Below, in pieces: positions 8,892 to 17,072 of a stretch of DNA of 62,194 bases. A model generated the notes under the pieces. That model worked only from the letters and a program-made list of their open reading frames with translations. It ran no database searches and was not told the DNA's origin. Each line of letters starts with the position of its first letter. The first letter of the stretch is position 1. This DNA is from Gemmataceae bacterium (GTDB taxonomy: Bacteria > Planctomycetota > Planctomycetia > Gemmatales > Gemmataceae). The DNA lies in contig SHZZ01000016.1 in assembly GCA_009692005.1 (NCBI GenBank), positions 1-62,194 of the forward strand, given 5' to 3'. The translations under genes and the position numbers were made by a program.

Positions 8892-9695
8892 ATGGCAGGA
8901 AAGTTTGCGGGGAAAACGGCGCTGATCACGGGGGGTTCCTCGGGAATCGGCCTGGGAATTGCTCTGGAGTTATGTCGGCAGGGCGCGCGGCTGGCCTTGC
9001 TGGGCCGAAACCCAAGCAAACTGGAAGAGGCGGCTGGGAAAATTAAGGCCCTGGGTGGGGAAGTCCATTGCCTCAGCGCCGATGTGGGCGAGATCCAGGA
9101 GTTGGAAAAAGCGGTTGAACAAACCCTGGACCGCTTGGGTTCCCTGGATATGGCAATCGCGTCGGCGGGGGTTTCAGTGCGCTCGCGGTTTATGGAAACT
9201 TCACCCGCCATCCTGGAACAGGTGATGCGGACCAACTTTTTCGGCGTGGCCAACTTGGCCCGGTTCACTTTGCCCCATTTGGAAAAAACCCGCGGGTCCT
9301 TGGTGGCCATCAGCAGCCTGGCTGGCCGGCGGGGCGTGCCGGAATACTCGGCCTACGGCGCCAGCAAGTTTGCCGTCCAGGGATTATTGGATAGCCTCCG
9401 CATGGAAGTGGCGCTCCTGGGAATTCATGTGGGGGTAGTGTCCACGGGTTTTGTCGATACGCCCCTGCGCAACCAGGTGCTTGGGGGAAATGGGAGCGTG
9501 CTGCCTGATTCGACAAAACTCCCTTTTCGGCTCTGGCCGTTGGAAACTTGCGTGAAAATGACCATTAATCTGATTGAAAAACGCAAGCGGGAAGCGCTGC
9601 TGCCCTGGTTTGTCAGGCCGCTTTTCGCGTTCGATGTGGCGACCGGAGGCAAGCTGGGCGACCGGTATCTGGGAAGAAAATTCGGAATATCCTGA
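8892..9695 (+). CDS. Short-chain dehydrogenase/reductase (classical SDR)
   Basis: A 267-residue cytoplasmic enzyme, normal length for a classical SDR. The nucleotide-binding motif TGGSSGIG is at residues 13-20, with LLGRNP after beta 2. An Arg there suggests a preference for NADP(H). The usual NNAG is replaced by ASAG (IASAGVS). The catalytic set is Ser141/142 (AISSLAG), Tyr155 and Lys159 in YGASK. The C-terminal part (RKREALLPWFVRPLFAF) resembles the SDR subgroup that acts on lipophilic substrates such as 3-ketosphinganine or sterols. The exact substrate is not predictable. It is not in an obvious operon with its neighbours. Confidence 0.88.
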   Translation: MAGKFAGKTALITGGSSGIGLGIALELCRQGARLALLGRNPSKLEEAAGKIKALGGEVHCLSADVGEIQELEKAVEQTLDRLGSLDMAIASAGVSVRSRFMETSPAILEQVMRTNFFGVANLARFTLPHLEKTRGSLVAISSLAGRRGVPEYSAYGASKFAVQGLLDSLRMEVALLGIHVGVVSTGFVDTPLRNQVLGGNGSVLPDSTKLPFRLWPLETCVKMTINLIEKRKREALLPWFVRPLFAFDVATGGKLGDRYLGRKFGIS

Positions 9696-9864
9696 CAACT
9701 GCCTGGGCATGTGTCTCCCAAAGTCCCCGCATGGTCTGGTTAACCCTTACCCTTGTTAGGGTTCCTCTATTTTCAAGACAATTCTCTGCGTAATCGTTTG
9801 CCATTGCCGGCCTCATTTGCCGATTATTCTCTGGATTCATTTCCCATGGATGGGAGGCTTTCTC

Positions 9865-10575
9865 GTGATCACGACTCTTGGCGCCCTGGTTACCCTTTCC
9901 GCTTTAGCCTTTGCAGAACCCAAGCTTATCAGCGTAGGCTATCTTTGGCACCAGAAATCGACCCCGGGTGGCCAGGAGGAAATCCAGGCTGTGCCCTATG
10001 TTCCCTGCGTGGGGGATGTGCTGTTGTTCGACGACATGAGTCGGTTTTGGACCTTTCTTTACAAAATAGCCGGGACCGCGCCCCCCTTTCATGCCGGCAT
10101 CGTCTTCAAAAAACCGGATGGCTCGTTAGCGGTGCTGGAATCGGGCCCCGACGACACCCTGCATGTTTTTCTTTTGGATATTCACCCGCGCTTGCATGAT
10201 TTCGAAGGCAGCATCCTGATCCGCCAAACCAAAAAAGTACTGAGCCAGGAAGAATCGAAAAAACTGACCGATTTCGCCGTGGCGCAGGACGGCAAGCGCT
10301 ATGCCATGTGGCGGCTGCTGCTGCAGGGAACGCCAGTGCGGCATCGCGGCGGAATAAAGGAAAAGATTTTGGCCACCACCTATGCCGACCGCTCTCGTTG
10401 GCTTTGCGCCGAGATCGTCGTGTCGGCGGGCACCCTGGTGGGCCTGTTCGATCCCGCCAAGGTGAAAGGGACAACCACCTACCCCTTGGACATGGTCGAT
10501 GATGTGCGCATAGACCTGTCGGCGACTTTTGAACCGCCTTACTACTGGAGTTCGCTTACCGCGCCCAAGCGTTAA
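9865..10575 (+). CDS. YiiX/YebB-like (permuted NlpC/P60-type papain fold) exported amidase or peptidase
   Basis: About 236 residues from a GTG at 9865, which has GGGAGG seven bases upstream and opens a signal peptide (ITTLGALVTLSALAFA). The same frame is also open from an ATG at 9850 or a TTG at 9817. The order of motifs is that of permuted papain-like enzymes: GDVLLFDD near residue 50, His76 in FHAGIVF, and Cys181 in WLCAEIVV. His before Cys is the permuted arrangement. Such enzymes cleave amide or ester bonds in peptidoglycan, peptides or lipids. The gene ends by overlapping the stop of the convergent beta-barrel gene by four bases. Confidence 0.78.
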   Translation: MITTLGALVTLSALAFAEPKLISVGYLWHQKSTPGGQEEIQAVPYVPCVGDVLLFDDMSRFWTFLYKIAGTAPPFHAGIVFKKPDGSLAVLESGPDDTLHVFLLDIHPRLHDFEGSILIRQTKKVLSQEESKKLTDFAVAQDGKRYAMWRLLLQGTPVRHRGGIKEKILATTYADRSRWLCAEIVVSAGTLVGLFDPAKVKGTTTYPLDMVDDVRIDLSATFEPPYYWSSLTAPKR

Positions 10576-11483
10576 AACGCCTGGGCCAGGCCGATGTAAG
10601 TGTTGTACGGAGGGAGCTTGGTTGCCACCCCCGCGTTGTAGGTTCCAAAAACTGCCAGCCGCTCGGTTAGATCGAATTTCACCCCCCCGCCCACGACCAC
10701 ATCATCGGAAAAGCCTGGCAAGCTGGTGCCGTTGTAATATCCATGGGTGAAAATGGAAAGCCGGTCGGTGACTTCCTTCTCCAGCGCCCATTGAATGGCC
10801 AGTTCCAGAGTGAATTCCTTCTTCTGTTTGCCCAGGCCCTTTCCTTGAGCACCGATACTCCATTCCAGGGTCCAGGTGTCGGTTAGTTCCTTGGCGAACA
10901 AAAGAGTGATGCCTGGCTGCAAGCCATCCTGGAGAAATGGGGAACCAAAATTGGTCTGTAAAAAGATCTCGGCGCCCATGGCCGGCATCCAGGAGTTTTC
11001 CTCCGGCTCATCCCAGAATTTCACCTTGATGTTAAAGACCAGGGGGGCGAAACCGGAAGTGCGTCTTTCACACGGTTCGTCGGGGAAAGTGGCGGTCAAG
11101 CCGTTGCCTAATAGGCGGAACTCAACCTCATCCGTGACACCGTAGCGCAAAAGATATTTCCAGTTGTACACGGTGGGTAGATTTGAAGAGCTCCCGGTCA
11201 GGACCAAGGGCGAAGTTTCCAAATAAAACCTGCCCTTGGGAAGCGTGTAGGGGCTGTTGGGAAAGGTGGCGGTGTCAGGGCCGGGAAATGAAATATCAGG
11301 CCGGGTCGGCTTGTCATCCTTATCGGGCACTAAAAATTGGGCGAAGCGGTAAAGAAAGGTATCGCCGGCCGGGTCGCCTTCTTCCTTCTCCTTTTTGCCG
11401 GTTTCTTCCTGAGCCAAAAGGGTGGAATTCCCCGCCAGGAGAATACCAAGCGACATCAAGCAGTAAAAACACACCTTGTCCAT
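10572..11483 (-). CDS. Outer-membrane beta-barrel protein (MetA/phenol-degradation transporter-like)
   Basis: A 303-residue protein. The ATG at 11483 opens a signal peptide (MDKVCFYCLMSLGILLAGNSTLLAQ). After a short acidic linker come alternating beta strands ending in aromatic residues: GRFYLETSPLVL, YNWKYLLRYGVTDEVEFRLLG, TWTLEWSIGAQG, DRLSIFTHGYYNGT, VVVGGGVKFDLTERLAVFGTY. It ends in LAQAF, a C-terminal Phe as in barrel-assembly signals. The pattern matches the 'putative MetA-pathway of phenol degradation' outer-membrane family, whose members are barrels of largely unknown cargo. The presence of a barrel fits the diderm-type envelope of planctomycetes. Confidence 0.75.
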   Translation of the reverse strand: MDKVCFYCLMSLGILLAGNSTLLAQEETGKKEKEEGDPAGDTFLYRFAQFLVPDKDDKPTRPDISFPGPDTATFPNSPYTLPKGRFYLETSPLVLTGSSSNLPTVYNWKYLLRYGVTDEVEFRLLGNGLTATFPDEPCERRTSGFAPLVFNIKVKFWDEPEENSWMPAMGAEIFLQTNFGSPFLQDGLQPGITLLFAKELTDTWTLEWSIGAQGKGLGKQKKEFTLELAIQWALEKEVTDRLSIFTHGYYNGTSLPGFSDDVVVGGGVKFDLTERLAVFGTYNAGVATKLPPYNTYIGLAQAF

Positions 11484-11615
11484 GGCACCCCCAACTCCAT
11501 ACCCATGTGGGAGTGAAATAACGGGGGCAGGATTTGGCGCAAGGGCAAAACTTTCAATTCCCAATGGGCGTGAAGGCGTGGAAAGGCAGACAGGAAATCT
11601 GGGCGAGTTGAGGCC

Positions 11616-12599
11616 TTATTTTCCCCCAGGGGTGTTGGCCCCCGCCAGGTACTTCTCAATTTGCGCAAAATCGAATTTGTCCGGCGCGGGGTAATCCATG
11701 TTCTCGCGCAACTCCGCCAGGGTGGGCCGTTTGGACTCCACCCCCTTGGCCGGGACTTCCATTTTGCAAATCCACACCAGGGAGTTCAAAATCAGTTTGC
11801 GGTTGTTATCAATCCCCCAGTTCCAGTGGGAATGCGCGCCGGTGTAGCCAAAACCCCTGCCGCCATCCGGCCTTTCCATGGCCCAGGCCAAGACCTGTTT
11901 CTCTTTCCGATCCAGCACCGCTTCACGCACAAACTGATTATTGCTGTGCGGGCCATCCCCGCGGGAGAGTTTTCCATCGGCGCGGACCAGCGTGTCCTTG
12001 GGCGGCATGGCGCTGAGAATAGGCGTGACCCCTGTCATCTTTTCCGGAAAACGCATGTGGTAGTACCATTCATCCTGGGATTCAAAACTGCCCACGCCGT
12101 TGGTCAACGGGTGATTTTTGGCCAGCACGCATTCCTTGAGGCGCCAATGGGGGTTCACCGACCAGTTGGGCTCGAAGTATCCGCCGATCCATTCGAGAAA
12201 CTTCTCGCCGCTTTTTCCCTTGGGAACTTCGACGGCGTAATGCATCATGGCCAGGCCGACGCCCTTTTTCGCCAAGGAGTCGATCTTACTTAGATTGGCG
12301 TTGTAGGGGTGCCCGCCGCCGCCATCGCTAAAGATGCAAATCCCAGCCGCGCCGTTGAACACCGATTCGTCCTTGGGCCAGCCATCGAGAACCACCACGG
12401 TTTCCAACCCCGGGACATTCTCATCCAACGCTTTTTTCAAAAGCATGCATCCGGCCTTGAAGGAATGCTGGCCGTAGCCATGGCTTTTCCTGCCAGCAAT
12501 AAGCACCAGTTTCTTTTTTCCCTCCTCGGCCGCTTGCACCGGGTAGGTCATTGCCAGGGCCAACAGAGCCAGGCCCAACCCCGCCATCATTCGTTTCAT
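11616..12599 (-). CDS. ThuA-domain secreted protein (trehalose-utilisation-like, glutamine-amidotransferase fold)
   Basis: A 327-residue protein. The first ATG of the frame (12611) lies in the ribosome site GAGGTGG, so the ATG at 12599 is preferred. It opens a signal peptide (MKRMMAGLGLALLALAMTYPVQA). The ThuA domain covers residues of about 30-275: KLVLIAGRKSHGYGQHSF, ICIFSDGGGGHP, KKGVGLAMMHYAVEVP, EWIGGYFEPNWS, KNHPLTNGVGSF, EWYYHMRF, and GRGFGYTGAHSHWNWG. Known ThuA proteins act on trehalose or other 3-keto-disaccharide metabolism. Exported planctomycete versions are often near DUF1080 genes, as here. Catalytic residues are not established. Confidence 0.85.
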   Translation of the reverse strand: MKRMMAGLGLALLALAMTYPVQAAEEGKKKLVLIAGRKSHGYGQHSFKAGCMLLKKALDENVPGLETVVVLDGWPKDESVFNGAAGICIFSDGGGGHPYNANLSKIDSLAKKGVGLAMMHYAVEVPKGKSGEKFLEWIGGYFEPNWSVNPHWRLKECVLAKNHPLTNGVGSFESQDEWYYHMRFPEKMTGVTPILSAMPPKDTLVRADGKLSRGDGPHSNNQFVREAVLDRKEKQVLAWAMERPDGGRGFGYTGAHSHWNWGIDNNRKLILNSLVWICKMEVPAKGVESKRPTLAELRENMDYPAPDKFDFAQIEKYLAGANTPGGK

Positions 12600-12728
12600 G
12601 TTCCACCTCATCTGGTTTAAATTGCCTTCTGAAAGGATAAGGGCGGGAGGGGGCCATTTCCAGCAGCGAATGGAAATTCACGCGGTCGATTTGGCTCGGT
12701 CAGGAGACCGGCCGTCAACTGGCCGTGA

Positions 12729-13214
12729 TTACTTTACCTCAAAATCAAGGCGATTGGCCCCTGGTTGAATCAGAGCCCTAAGCGGCGTGGTTTCATGCGA
12801 GGCATAAGCAGCATCGATGGGGATATATTTTTCCCCGCCGACCTTCTCTCCCAGGCCCGTGCGCGCCAACTCCTTTTCCAATCCCGGATTTTCTCCAGGC
12901 TTCAATCCGCCCGGGCCGCGCCCATCCTTCTCCGAGGGCGTGATAAACGATCCACCCGCACGCAAAAGGGCTTCATTATTGATCACTACCTTGCATTCGC
13001 CCAGGGGGGCGTCCAGGACTTCATACGACCCGTCGGCGCGGATGATCCCAGCCCCATGCTGGCCTTTCAGCGGCACCAATTGAATCGTTCCCCCGGTCAG
13101 CGGGCCTTTCTCTTTGACGGAAATTTTCCCGGCCACCCGCGGCGGATCCTCCTTGGGGCTGGCACAACCAGCAATCACCATGGACGCCATGAGCAATAAA
13201 GGAAATCGAACCAT
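12729..13214 (-). CDS. Lipoprotein with carboxypeptidase-regulatory-like domain
   Basis: A 161-residue protein starting at the ATG at 13214. The leader ends in MASMVIAGCAS, giving a lipid-modified Cys17. The mature part is a small beta-sandwich: VAGKISVKEKGPLTGGTIQL, GAGIIRADGSYEVLDAPLGECKVVI, then an 'SFITPSEKDG...GLKPGENPG' linker and a C-terminal GEKYIPIDAAYASHETTPL and LDFEVK. This is clearly paralogous to the lipoprotein at 17073-17558, which shares GPLTGGTIQ, DAPxGECKVV and the F(E/D)VK ending. Here there is no neighbouring DUF1559 gene, so it is an orphan of that usual pair. It probably coats a membrane surface. Confidence 0.8.
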   Translation of the reverse strand: MVRFPLLLMASMVIAGCASPKEDPPRVAGKISVKEKGPLTGGTIQLVPLKGQHGAGIIRADGSYEVLDAPLGECKVVINNEALLRAGGSFITPSEKDGRGPGGLKPGENPGLEKELARTGLGEKVGGEKYIPIDAAYASHETTPLRALIQPGANRLDFEVK

Positions 13215-13338
13215 GAAGGCATAATAACCAGGGCAAAAATAAAGCGCTGGGTTATTCTTGCCATTTGCCAGCAGAATTATCTCACCCACCCCAGGCTCCT
13301 TGCTAATTCCGCCAGGCGGACTCTTTGTCTTTCAAATA

Positions 13339-13932
13339 TTATTTCACGGCCCCGGCTGCCACCGAAGCCATATGAACCAGCGCCGATTGATTGCTGCGCA
13401 CCTGAAGGTGGCGCGTGTAGGGCCCCGCCAGCCAGGTCAGCCAGTTGCCTGGCCGCGACCACGAACGCAAGGCAGCCACGACTTCCCCCGTGGCCATGTT
13501 TTTCTCCACGCTAAAAATTTCCTCGCCTAGTTCCGGATGTCCTGCCAGGGTGCGGTACTTGAACCCGGTTCGCCACTGGCCGCCTTGCTCTTCATCAAAA
13601 CACTCCACTACCCGGGCGGCGCAAAACATATCGAGCCCTGGCAGGAAGTGAAAAAGAATGCCCACCGTGTCGCCAGGCTCCAGCGGGACTTTGCGCAAAA
13701 CCGGGGAAACAACTTTTGGGGGAAACACTTCATAGGCGAAAATGGCCCGGGCCACCCGCCGGTGCGCCCCGTTTGCTTCCGGTGCGCCAGCCACTTCAAC
13801 AGCGACAATTTTTTCAAACGAGTCGCGCCGGTCGTTGCTTCGGGGGCCAAGGTCCGCCGTTGGGGTAAATGGGCGGTTGACCCAATCTTCCAACCGCGGC
13901 TTTTGACCCAAACAAGTCAAAATGAATTGCAT
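13339..13932 (-). CDS. DUF1990 family protein
   Basis: A 197-residue protein from the ATG at 13932 (a TTG at 13956 would add eight residues). Family hallmarks are clear in the second half: PGDTVGILFHFLPG, AARVVECFDEE, FKYRTLAGHPELGEEIF, and then LRSWSRPGNWLTWLAGPYTRHLQ. DUF1990 proteins have a barrel-like lipocalin/START-type character and no known enzymatic role. There is no signal peptide, so it is probably cytoplasmic. The stop codon of the upstream alpha/beta hydrolase gene is 32 bases before this start, so the two may be co-transcribed. Confidence 0.8.
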   Translation of the reverse strand: MQFILTCLGQKPRLEDWVNRPFTPTADLGPRSNDRRDSFEKIVAVEVAGAPEANGAHRRVARAIFAYEVFPPKVVSPVLRKVPLEPGDTVGILFHFLPGLDMFCAARVVECFDEEQGGQWRTGFKYRTLAGHPELGEEIFSVEKNMATGEVVAALRSWSRPGNWLTWLAGPYTRHLQVRSNQSALVHMASVAAGAVK

Positions 13933-13964
13933 GGTTCGGATCCCAGGGTTGATCAAACGGTTCT

Positions 13965-15071
13965 TTACTTCCCCAATACTTTTTTCTCTTTCAACCAGTA
14001 CTCGAAAAACTGGTAGATGAGCTCATTGGATTCCACCGTGGGGGAGTGAGTCGGGCGGTTCGACATGGCCACCCGGCCTTCGTAACCCAAAAAGCGGTTC
14101 ACTGCGACTAAATGATTGAGCGCCTGCCAGCGCCGGGGCGGGTCTTCCGAACCGCCGGAAACCAGCACGGGCCGCGGCGCCATCAGCGCGTGCAGCTCCT
14201 GCAGGTCACGCCCTTTTTCCATCAGCATTTTGTACGGGCCGGTCCGCGGGTTCTCTGGCGTGATCACGCCACGCTTGCGCTCCTTCCCTTTTTCATATCC
14301 CAGGTACCACGGCTCCCAATAATTCACACTCGGCCTTTTCTCATCGAAGACGATCCCGGGATCGCACCAGCAGGCGGCGGCAAACTTGTCGTACAAACAG
14401 GAACCGAACAACGCCCACTTGCCTCCGTAGGAATGCCCCACGATTCCTATCAGCCGGCCATCGACGCTGGGCAAGCTGGCCAAAATCTGATGGCAATTGG
14501 CCGCGACATAACCGTGATAGGTCAGCGGTTGCAACTGCACATTTTCCTTGCTGGGATAATAGCTGTTTGGATCGCTGCCGACGGAAAGGGTGACGAAGCC
14601 TCGCCGGGCAAGCTGCCAGGCAAAGTCGCGCAGTTCTCCTTTTTTCCCGATCCCGGTCAGGGATTCGTAATAAACGACCACAACCGCTGGGAACGGCCCT
14701 TTTCCTTCCGGCACCAGAAGATAAGCGTCATCGGTGAACTTTCCGGGCGCCACTTCGATTTTTACCTGAGACTGGCTGACCTTCTCGCGTTGCTCCTTCA
14801 CCAGGTATTCCACTTTCGGCTTGGCGATTATCTCGGGCCAATGCCCGAGGGCATCGTTCCAGGTCTGGCGGATCTGTTGCCGTTTTCTTTGCCAATCTTC
14901 CTTGGTCTTCACGCCGTCCAGCGGGGAAGGGTAGGGGTTGATGCCTTGAGAGAAATCGGCCGGCGGCACGGTAAAGGGCTGCAGTTTTTGCCACAGAGAA
15001 TCGGGCTCGGCGGCAATGCACAAAAGACTCAAGGTCATGGCCATCATGGTCAAGGCGAGTGTTTTCAACAT
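13965..15071 (-). CDS. Secreted alpha/beta hydrolase (esterase, dienelactone-hydrolase/glucuronoyl-esterase-like)
   Basis: A 368-residue protein starting at the ATG at 15071, which has AGGAG six bases upstream and opens a signal peptide (MLKTLALTMMAMTLSLLCIAA). The longer open frame reaching 15317 is not needed. The hydrolase core has PFPAVVVVYYES as the first strand, the nucleophile Ser214 in GHSYGGKWA, acid Asp310 in SGGSEDPP, and His342 in RPTHSPT. This triad order is standard. The N-terminal helix (WQRKRQQIRQTWNDALGHWP) is typical of large exported esterases acting on plant or algal polysaccharide decorations. The substrate is not predictable. Confidence 0.85.
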   Translation of the reverse strand: MLKTLALTMMAMTLSLLCIAAEPDSLWQKLQPFTVPPADFSQGINPYPSPLDGVKTKEDWQRKRQQIRQTWNDALGHWPEIIAKPKVEYLVKEQREKVSQSQVKIEVAPGKFTDDAYLLVPEGKGPFPAVVVVYYESLTGIGKKGELRDFAWQLARRGFVTLSVGSDPNSYYPSKENVQLQPLTYHGYVAANCHQILASLPSVDGRLIGIVGHSYGGKWALFGSCLYDKFAAACWCDPGIVFDEKRPSVNYWEPWYLGYEKGKERKRGVITPENPRTGPYKMLMEKGRDLQELHALMAPRPVLVSGGSEDPPRRWQALNHLVAVNRFLGYEGRVAMSNRPTHSPTVESNELIYQFFEYWLKEKKVLGK

Positions 15072-15208
15072 GGTATACTCCTGTAAGGAACCGACAATCC
15101 TGGCTGGAAGCGTCTCGGCGGTTGCATTTGATAAATTTTCCTCGCTTCCACTTCCTTCAGATGATAACGGGTGAATAGCTGCGAGGTAATTATTAATCGA
15201 GGTGTTCC

Positions 15209-16672
15209 ATGCTGGCAGGCAATGGCATTGTTTATTTTCTGGCGCTGATGGCGGGGTTTCAAGAATCCCCGGCGGCAACTCCCTTGCACAAGGAAGTTTT
15301 CCGTTCCATCGAATCAAGGGAAGATTCCGCCTGGGAGTTGGCGAAAAAAATCTGGCAACTGGCCGAGCCTGGGTACCAGGAAAAAGAATCCGCCCGGCTC
15401 CTGGCCGATTCTTTGGAAAAACAGGGCTTTCGACTGCAGCGCGGCGTGGCCGGCATCCCCACCGCCTTCACCGCCACCTTCGGCTTGGGTAAACCCGTTA
15501 TCGCCCTCTTGGGCGAGTACGATGCCTTGCCCGAGCTTTCTCAAGAAGCCGTCCCCGAGCGTCAGCCCAAGAAAGAAGGCAACGGCTATGGCCATGCTTG
15601 CGGGCATCATTTGTTTGGCGTGGCCTCGGCCAACGCCGCCATGGCCCTGGCCGAGGCAATCCAGAAAGGCCAGTTGAAAGGGACCATCCGGTTTTATGGC
15701 TGCCCGGCCGAGGAAGGCGGCGCCGCCAAGGCTTTCATGGTTCGCCAGGGATTGTTCAAGGATGTCGATGTGGCTTTGCACTGGCATCCGTCGAGCGCCA
15801 ATTCCGCCGGCGATTCCTCCTGCCTGGCCCGGATCGCGGTGAAGTTCCGCTTTCATGGCAAGGCGGCCCACGCCGCCGGGTCGCCCGAGAAAGGCCGCTC
15901 CGCACTCGACGCTCTTTTACTGACCATTCACGCCATTGAGTTAATGCGCGAACACACGCCGGAGGGGACCCGCCTGCACCACACGGTGACCTCGGGTGGC
16001 GGGGCGGCCAATGTTGTGCCCGAATTTGCCGAGGGGTTTTTCTATGTCCGCCATCCCAAGGCGGAGGTGGTCTCAGTCCTTTGGCCGAGGCTTCTCAAAT
16101 GCGCCCAGGCAGGCGCACTGGCCACGGAAACTCGCCTCGAGGTGGTTCCCCTCGGCGGCACCTTGCAGCTTCTTCCCAACAACACACTGGCGCAAATCAC
16201 TCGCAGGAACCTCATCGCCTTGAATGATTTGCGATACACTCCCGAGGAAACCGCTTTTGCCCTGAGGTTAAGGGAATCTTTTCCTGATAAAAACATCTCG
16301 TTGGAATCGATACGGCAAGTCAACGATGTCACTGGAAAAACCACCATGGGCTCCACCGATGTGGGCGATGTTTCTTGGGTAGTTCCCACCACGGGATTCC
16401 AGGCGGCAACTTGGGCGCCAGGCACACCCGGGCATTCCTGGCAAGCGGTGGCTTGTGGCGGAACCACCATCGCCAAAAAAGGAATGATGCTTGCTTCTAA
16501 GGTTCTGGCAGCCACAGCGGTGGACCTGATGCAAGACCCTAACAAAGTTGAACAAGCGAGAATTGAGTTTTTGAAACGGCTGGAAGGCGATGCCTACAAG
16601 CCGCTTTTGGACAAGGACCAGAAACCGCCCCTGGATTACCGCACGAACGGCAGGAGAACCACCGGGGAGTAA
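15209..16672 (+). CDS. M20 family metallo-amidohydrolase (AbgB/HipO-like)
   Basis: A 487-residue enzyme. Metal-binding motifs: GHACGHHLFG (residues 128-137) and FYGCPAEEGGAAK, with the catalytic Glu in the adjacent EE pair and GKAAHAA in the lid domain. A smaller dimerisation domain lies between about 215 and 330 (HTVTSGGGAANVVPEFAE), as in p-aminobenzoyl-glutamate or amino-acid amide hydrolases. The closing part holds VPTTGFQAATWAPGTPGHSWQ, the second metal-ligand region. A weak hydrophobic start (VYFLALMAGF) may be a signal peptide. It is divergent from the esterase at 13965 with about 137 bases between starts. It probably releases an amino acid or aryl amine from an amide, with substrate unknown. 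Confidence 0.87.
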   Translation: MLAGNGIVYFLALMAGFQESPAATPLHKEVFRSIESREDSAWELAKKIWQLAEPGYQEKESARLLADSLEKQGFRLQRGVAGIPTAFTATFGLGKPVIALLGEYDALPELSQEAVPERQPKKEGNGYGHACGHHLFGVASANAAMALAEAIQKGQLKGTIRFYGCPAEEGGAAKAFMVRQGLFKDVDVALHWHPSSANSAGDSSCLARIAVKFRFHGKAAHAAGSPEKGRSALDALLLTIHAIELMREHTPEGTRLHHTVTSGGGAANVVPEFAEGFFYVRHPKAEVVSVLWPRLLKCAQAGALATETRLEVVPLGGTLQLLPNNTLAQITRRNLIALNDLRYTPEETAFALRLRESFPDKNISLESIRQVNDVTGKTTMGSTDVGDVSWVVPTTGFQAATWAPGTPGHSWQAVACGGTTIAKKGMMLASKVLAATAVDLMQDPNKVEQARIEFLKRLEGDAYKPLLDKDQKPPLDYRTNGRRTTGE

Positions 16673-16741
16673 TGCCTGGGTTGAAGTAGAATTGGCCCTA
16701 CAGGCAGGGCCATGGGATTACGCGCCTGGGATTTTCTTGCT

Positions 16742-16788
16742 CCCTCTCCACGCTGCGAAGCAGTGGGGGAGAGGGCGGGGTGAGGGGG
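16742..16788. repeat. Intergenic hairpin repeat (CCCTCTCC...GGAGAGGG type)
   Basis: Arms CCCTCTCC and GGAGAGGG enclose an inner CTGC-GAA-GCAG stem. The element lies in the 400-base gene-free stretch 16673-17072, which holds only repeats. Sequences of this type are commonly scattered between genes in GC-rich genomes. It sits just after the M20 gene and could also act as a weak terminator, but no clear U run follows. Confidence 0.5.
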
Positions 16789-16799
16789 CCAAAAAAAGA

Positions 16800-16826
16800 A
16801 GAACCCGTCGCTGACGCTTCGGGCTC
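16800..16826. repeat. Intergenic imperfect palindrome GAACCCG...CGGGCTC
   Basis: The segment has near-complementary ends (GAACCCG and CGGGCTC) around TCGCTGACGCTT. The core CGTCAGCGAC, read on the other strand, also occurs in the repeat at 28390-28423, which links this to the dispersed repeat population of the genome. There is no coding content. Confidence 0.45.
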
Positions 16827-16880
16827 GGATGCTGCGGCAAGCTTGAACGCTTTGGCGGCCTCGGTAAAGTAATTTGTTTT

Positions 16881-16998
16881 TCGCTGGGATCGCCGCGCTC
16901 CAGCGCTCCAGCGCTCCAGCGCTCCAGCGCTCCAGCGCTCCAGCGCTCCAGCGCGCAGCCAATCAATCTGCCAGGCTGGAGCCTGGTGTTCCCGGGGA
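16881..16998. repeat. Dispersed intergenic palindromic element, copy 2 (inverted, expanded)
   Basis: It begins with TCGCTGGGATCGCCGCGCTC, the reverse complement of the right block of the element at 1453-1517. It ends with GCCAGGCTGGAGCCTGG and GTTCCCGGGG, the reverse complement of that element's left block. Between them the 8-base unit GCGCTCCA, present once in copy 1, is repeated seven times (16895-16950). The element is therefore the same family, in opposite orientation and internally expanded. Confidence 0.7.
16895..16950. repeat. Perfect tandem repeat, 7 copies of the 8-mer GCGCTCCA
   Basis: Seven exact head-to-tail copies occupy 56 bases with no interruption, then the array breaks into GCGCGCAG. 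Because the unit is 8 bases, it shifts frame at every copy, and no gene crosses it. It lies within the larger palindromic element 16881-16998. Such short perfect arrays can change copy number by replication slippage. Confidence 0.9.
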
Positions 16999-17072
16999 GG
17001 GGGAAAAGACGGGCCCTTGGATCTTCGGATGCCAAAGAGGCCAAAACCCGCACCCTCTTAACCGTTTAAACC

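Noticed and set aside
9696-9864. Possible tRNA or small RNA after the SDR gene
   Set aside because: No cloverleaf or conserved tRNA T-arm GTTCGA-type sequence could be found.
13965-15317. Longer N-terminus for the alpha/beta hydrolase starting at 15317
   Set aside because: The added 82 residues have no ribosome site and precede a perfect signal peptide. They also overlap the divergent M20 gene start.
16895-16950. Tandem 8-mer array considered as a CRISPR array
   Set aside because: The unit is 8 bases with no spacers, and no cas genes are nearby. It is a simple tandem repeat.
16673-17072. Possible small gene in the repeat-rich gap (short frames made of GALERWSA-type repeats)
   Set aside because: These frames are only translations of the 8-bp repeat in three frames. 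There is no start context and no conservation argument.
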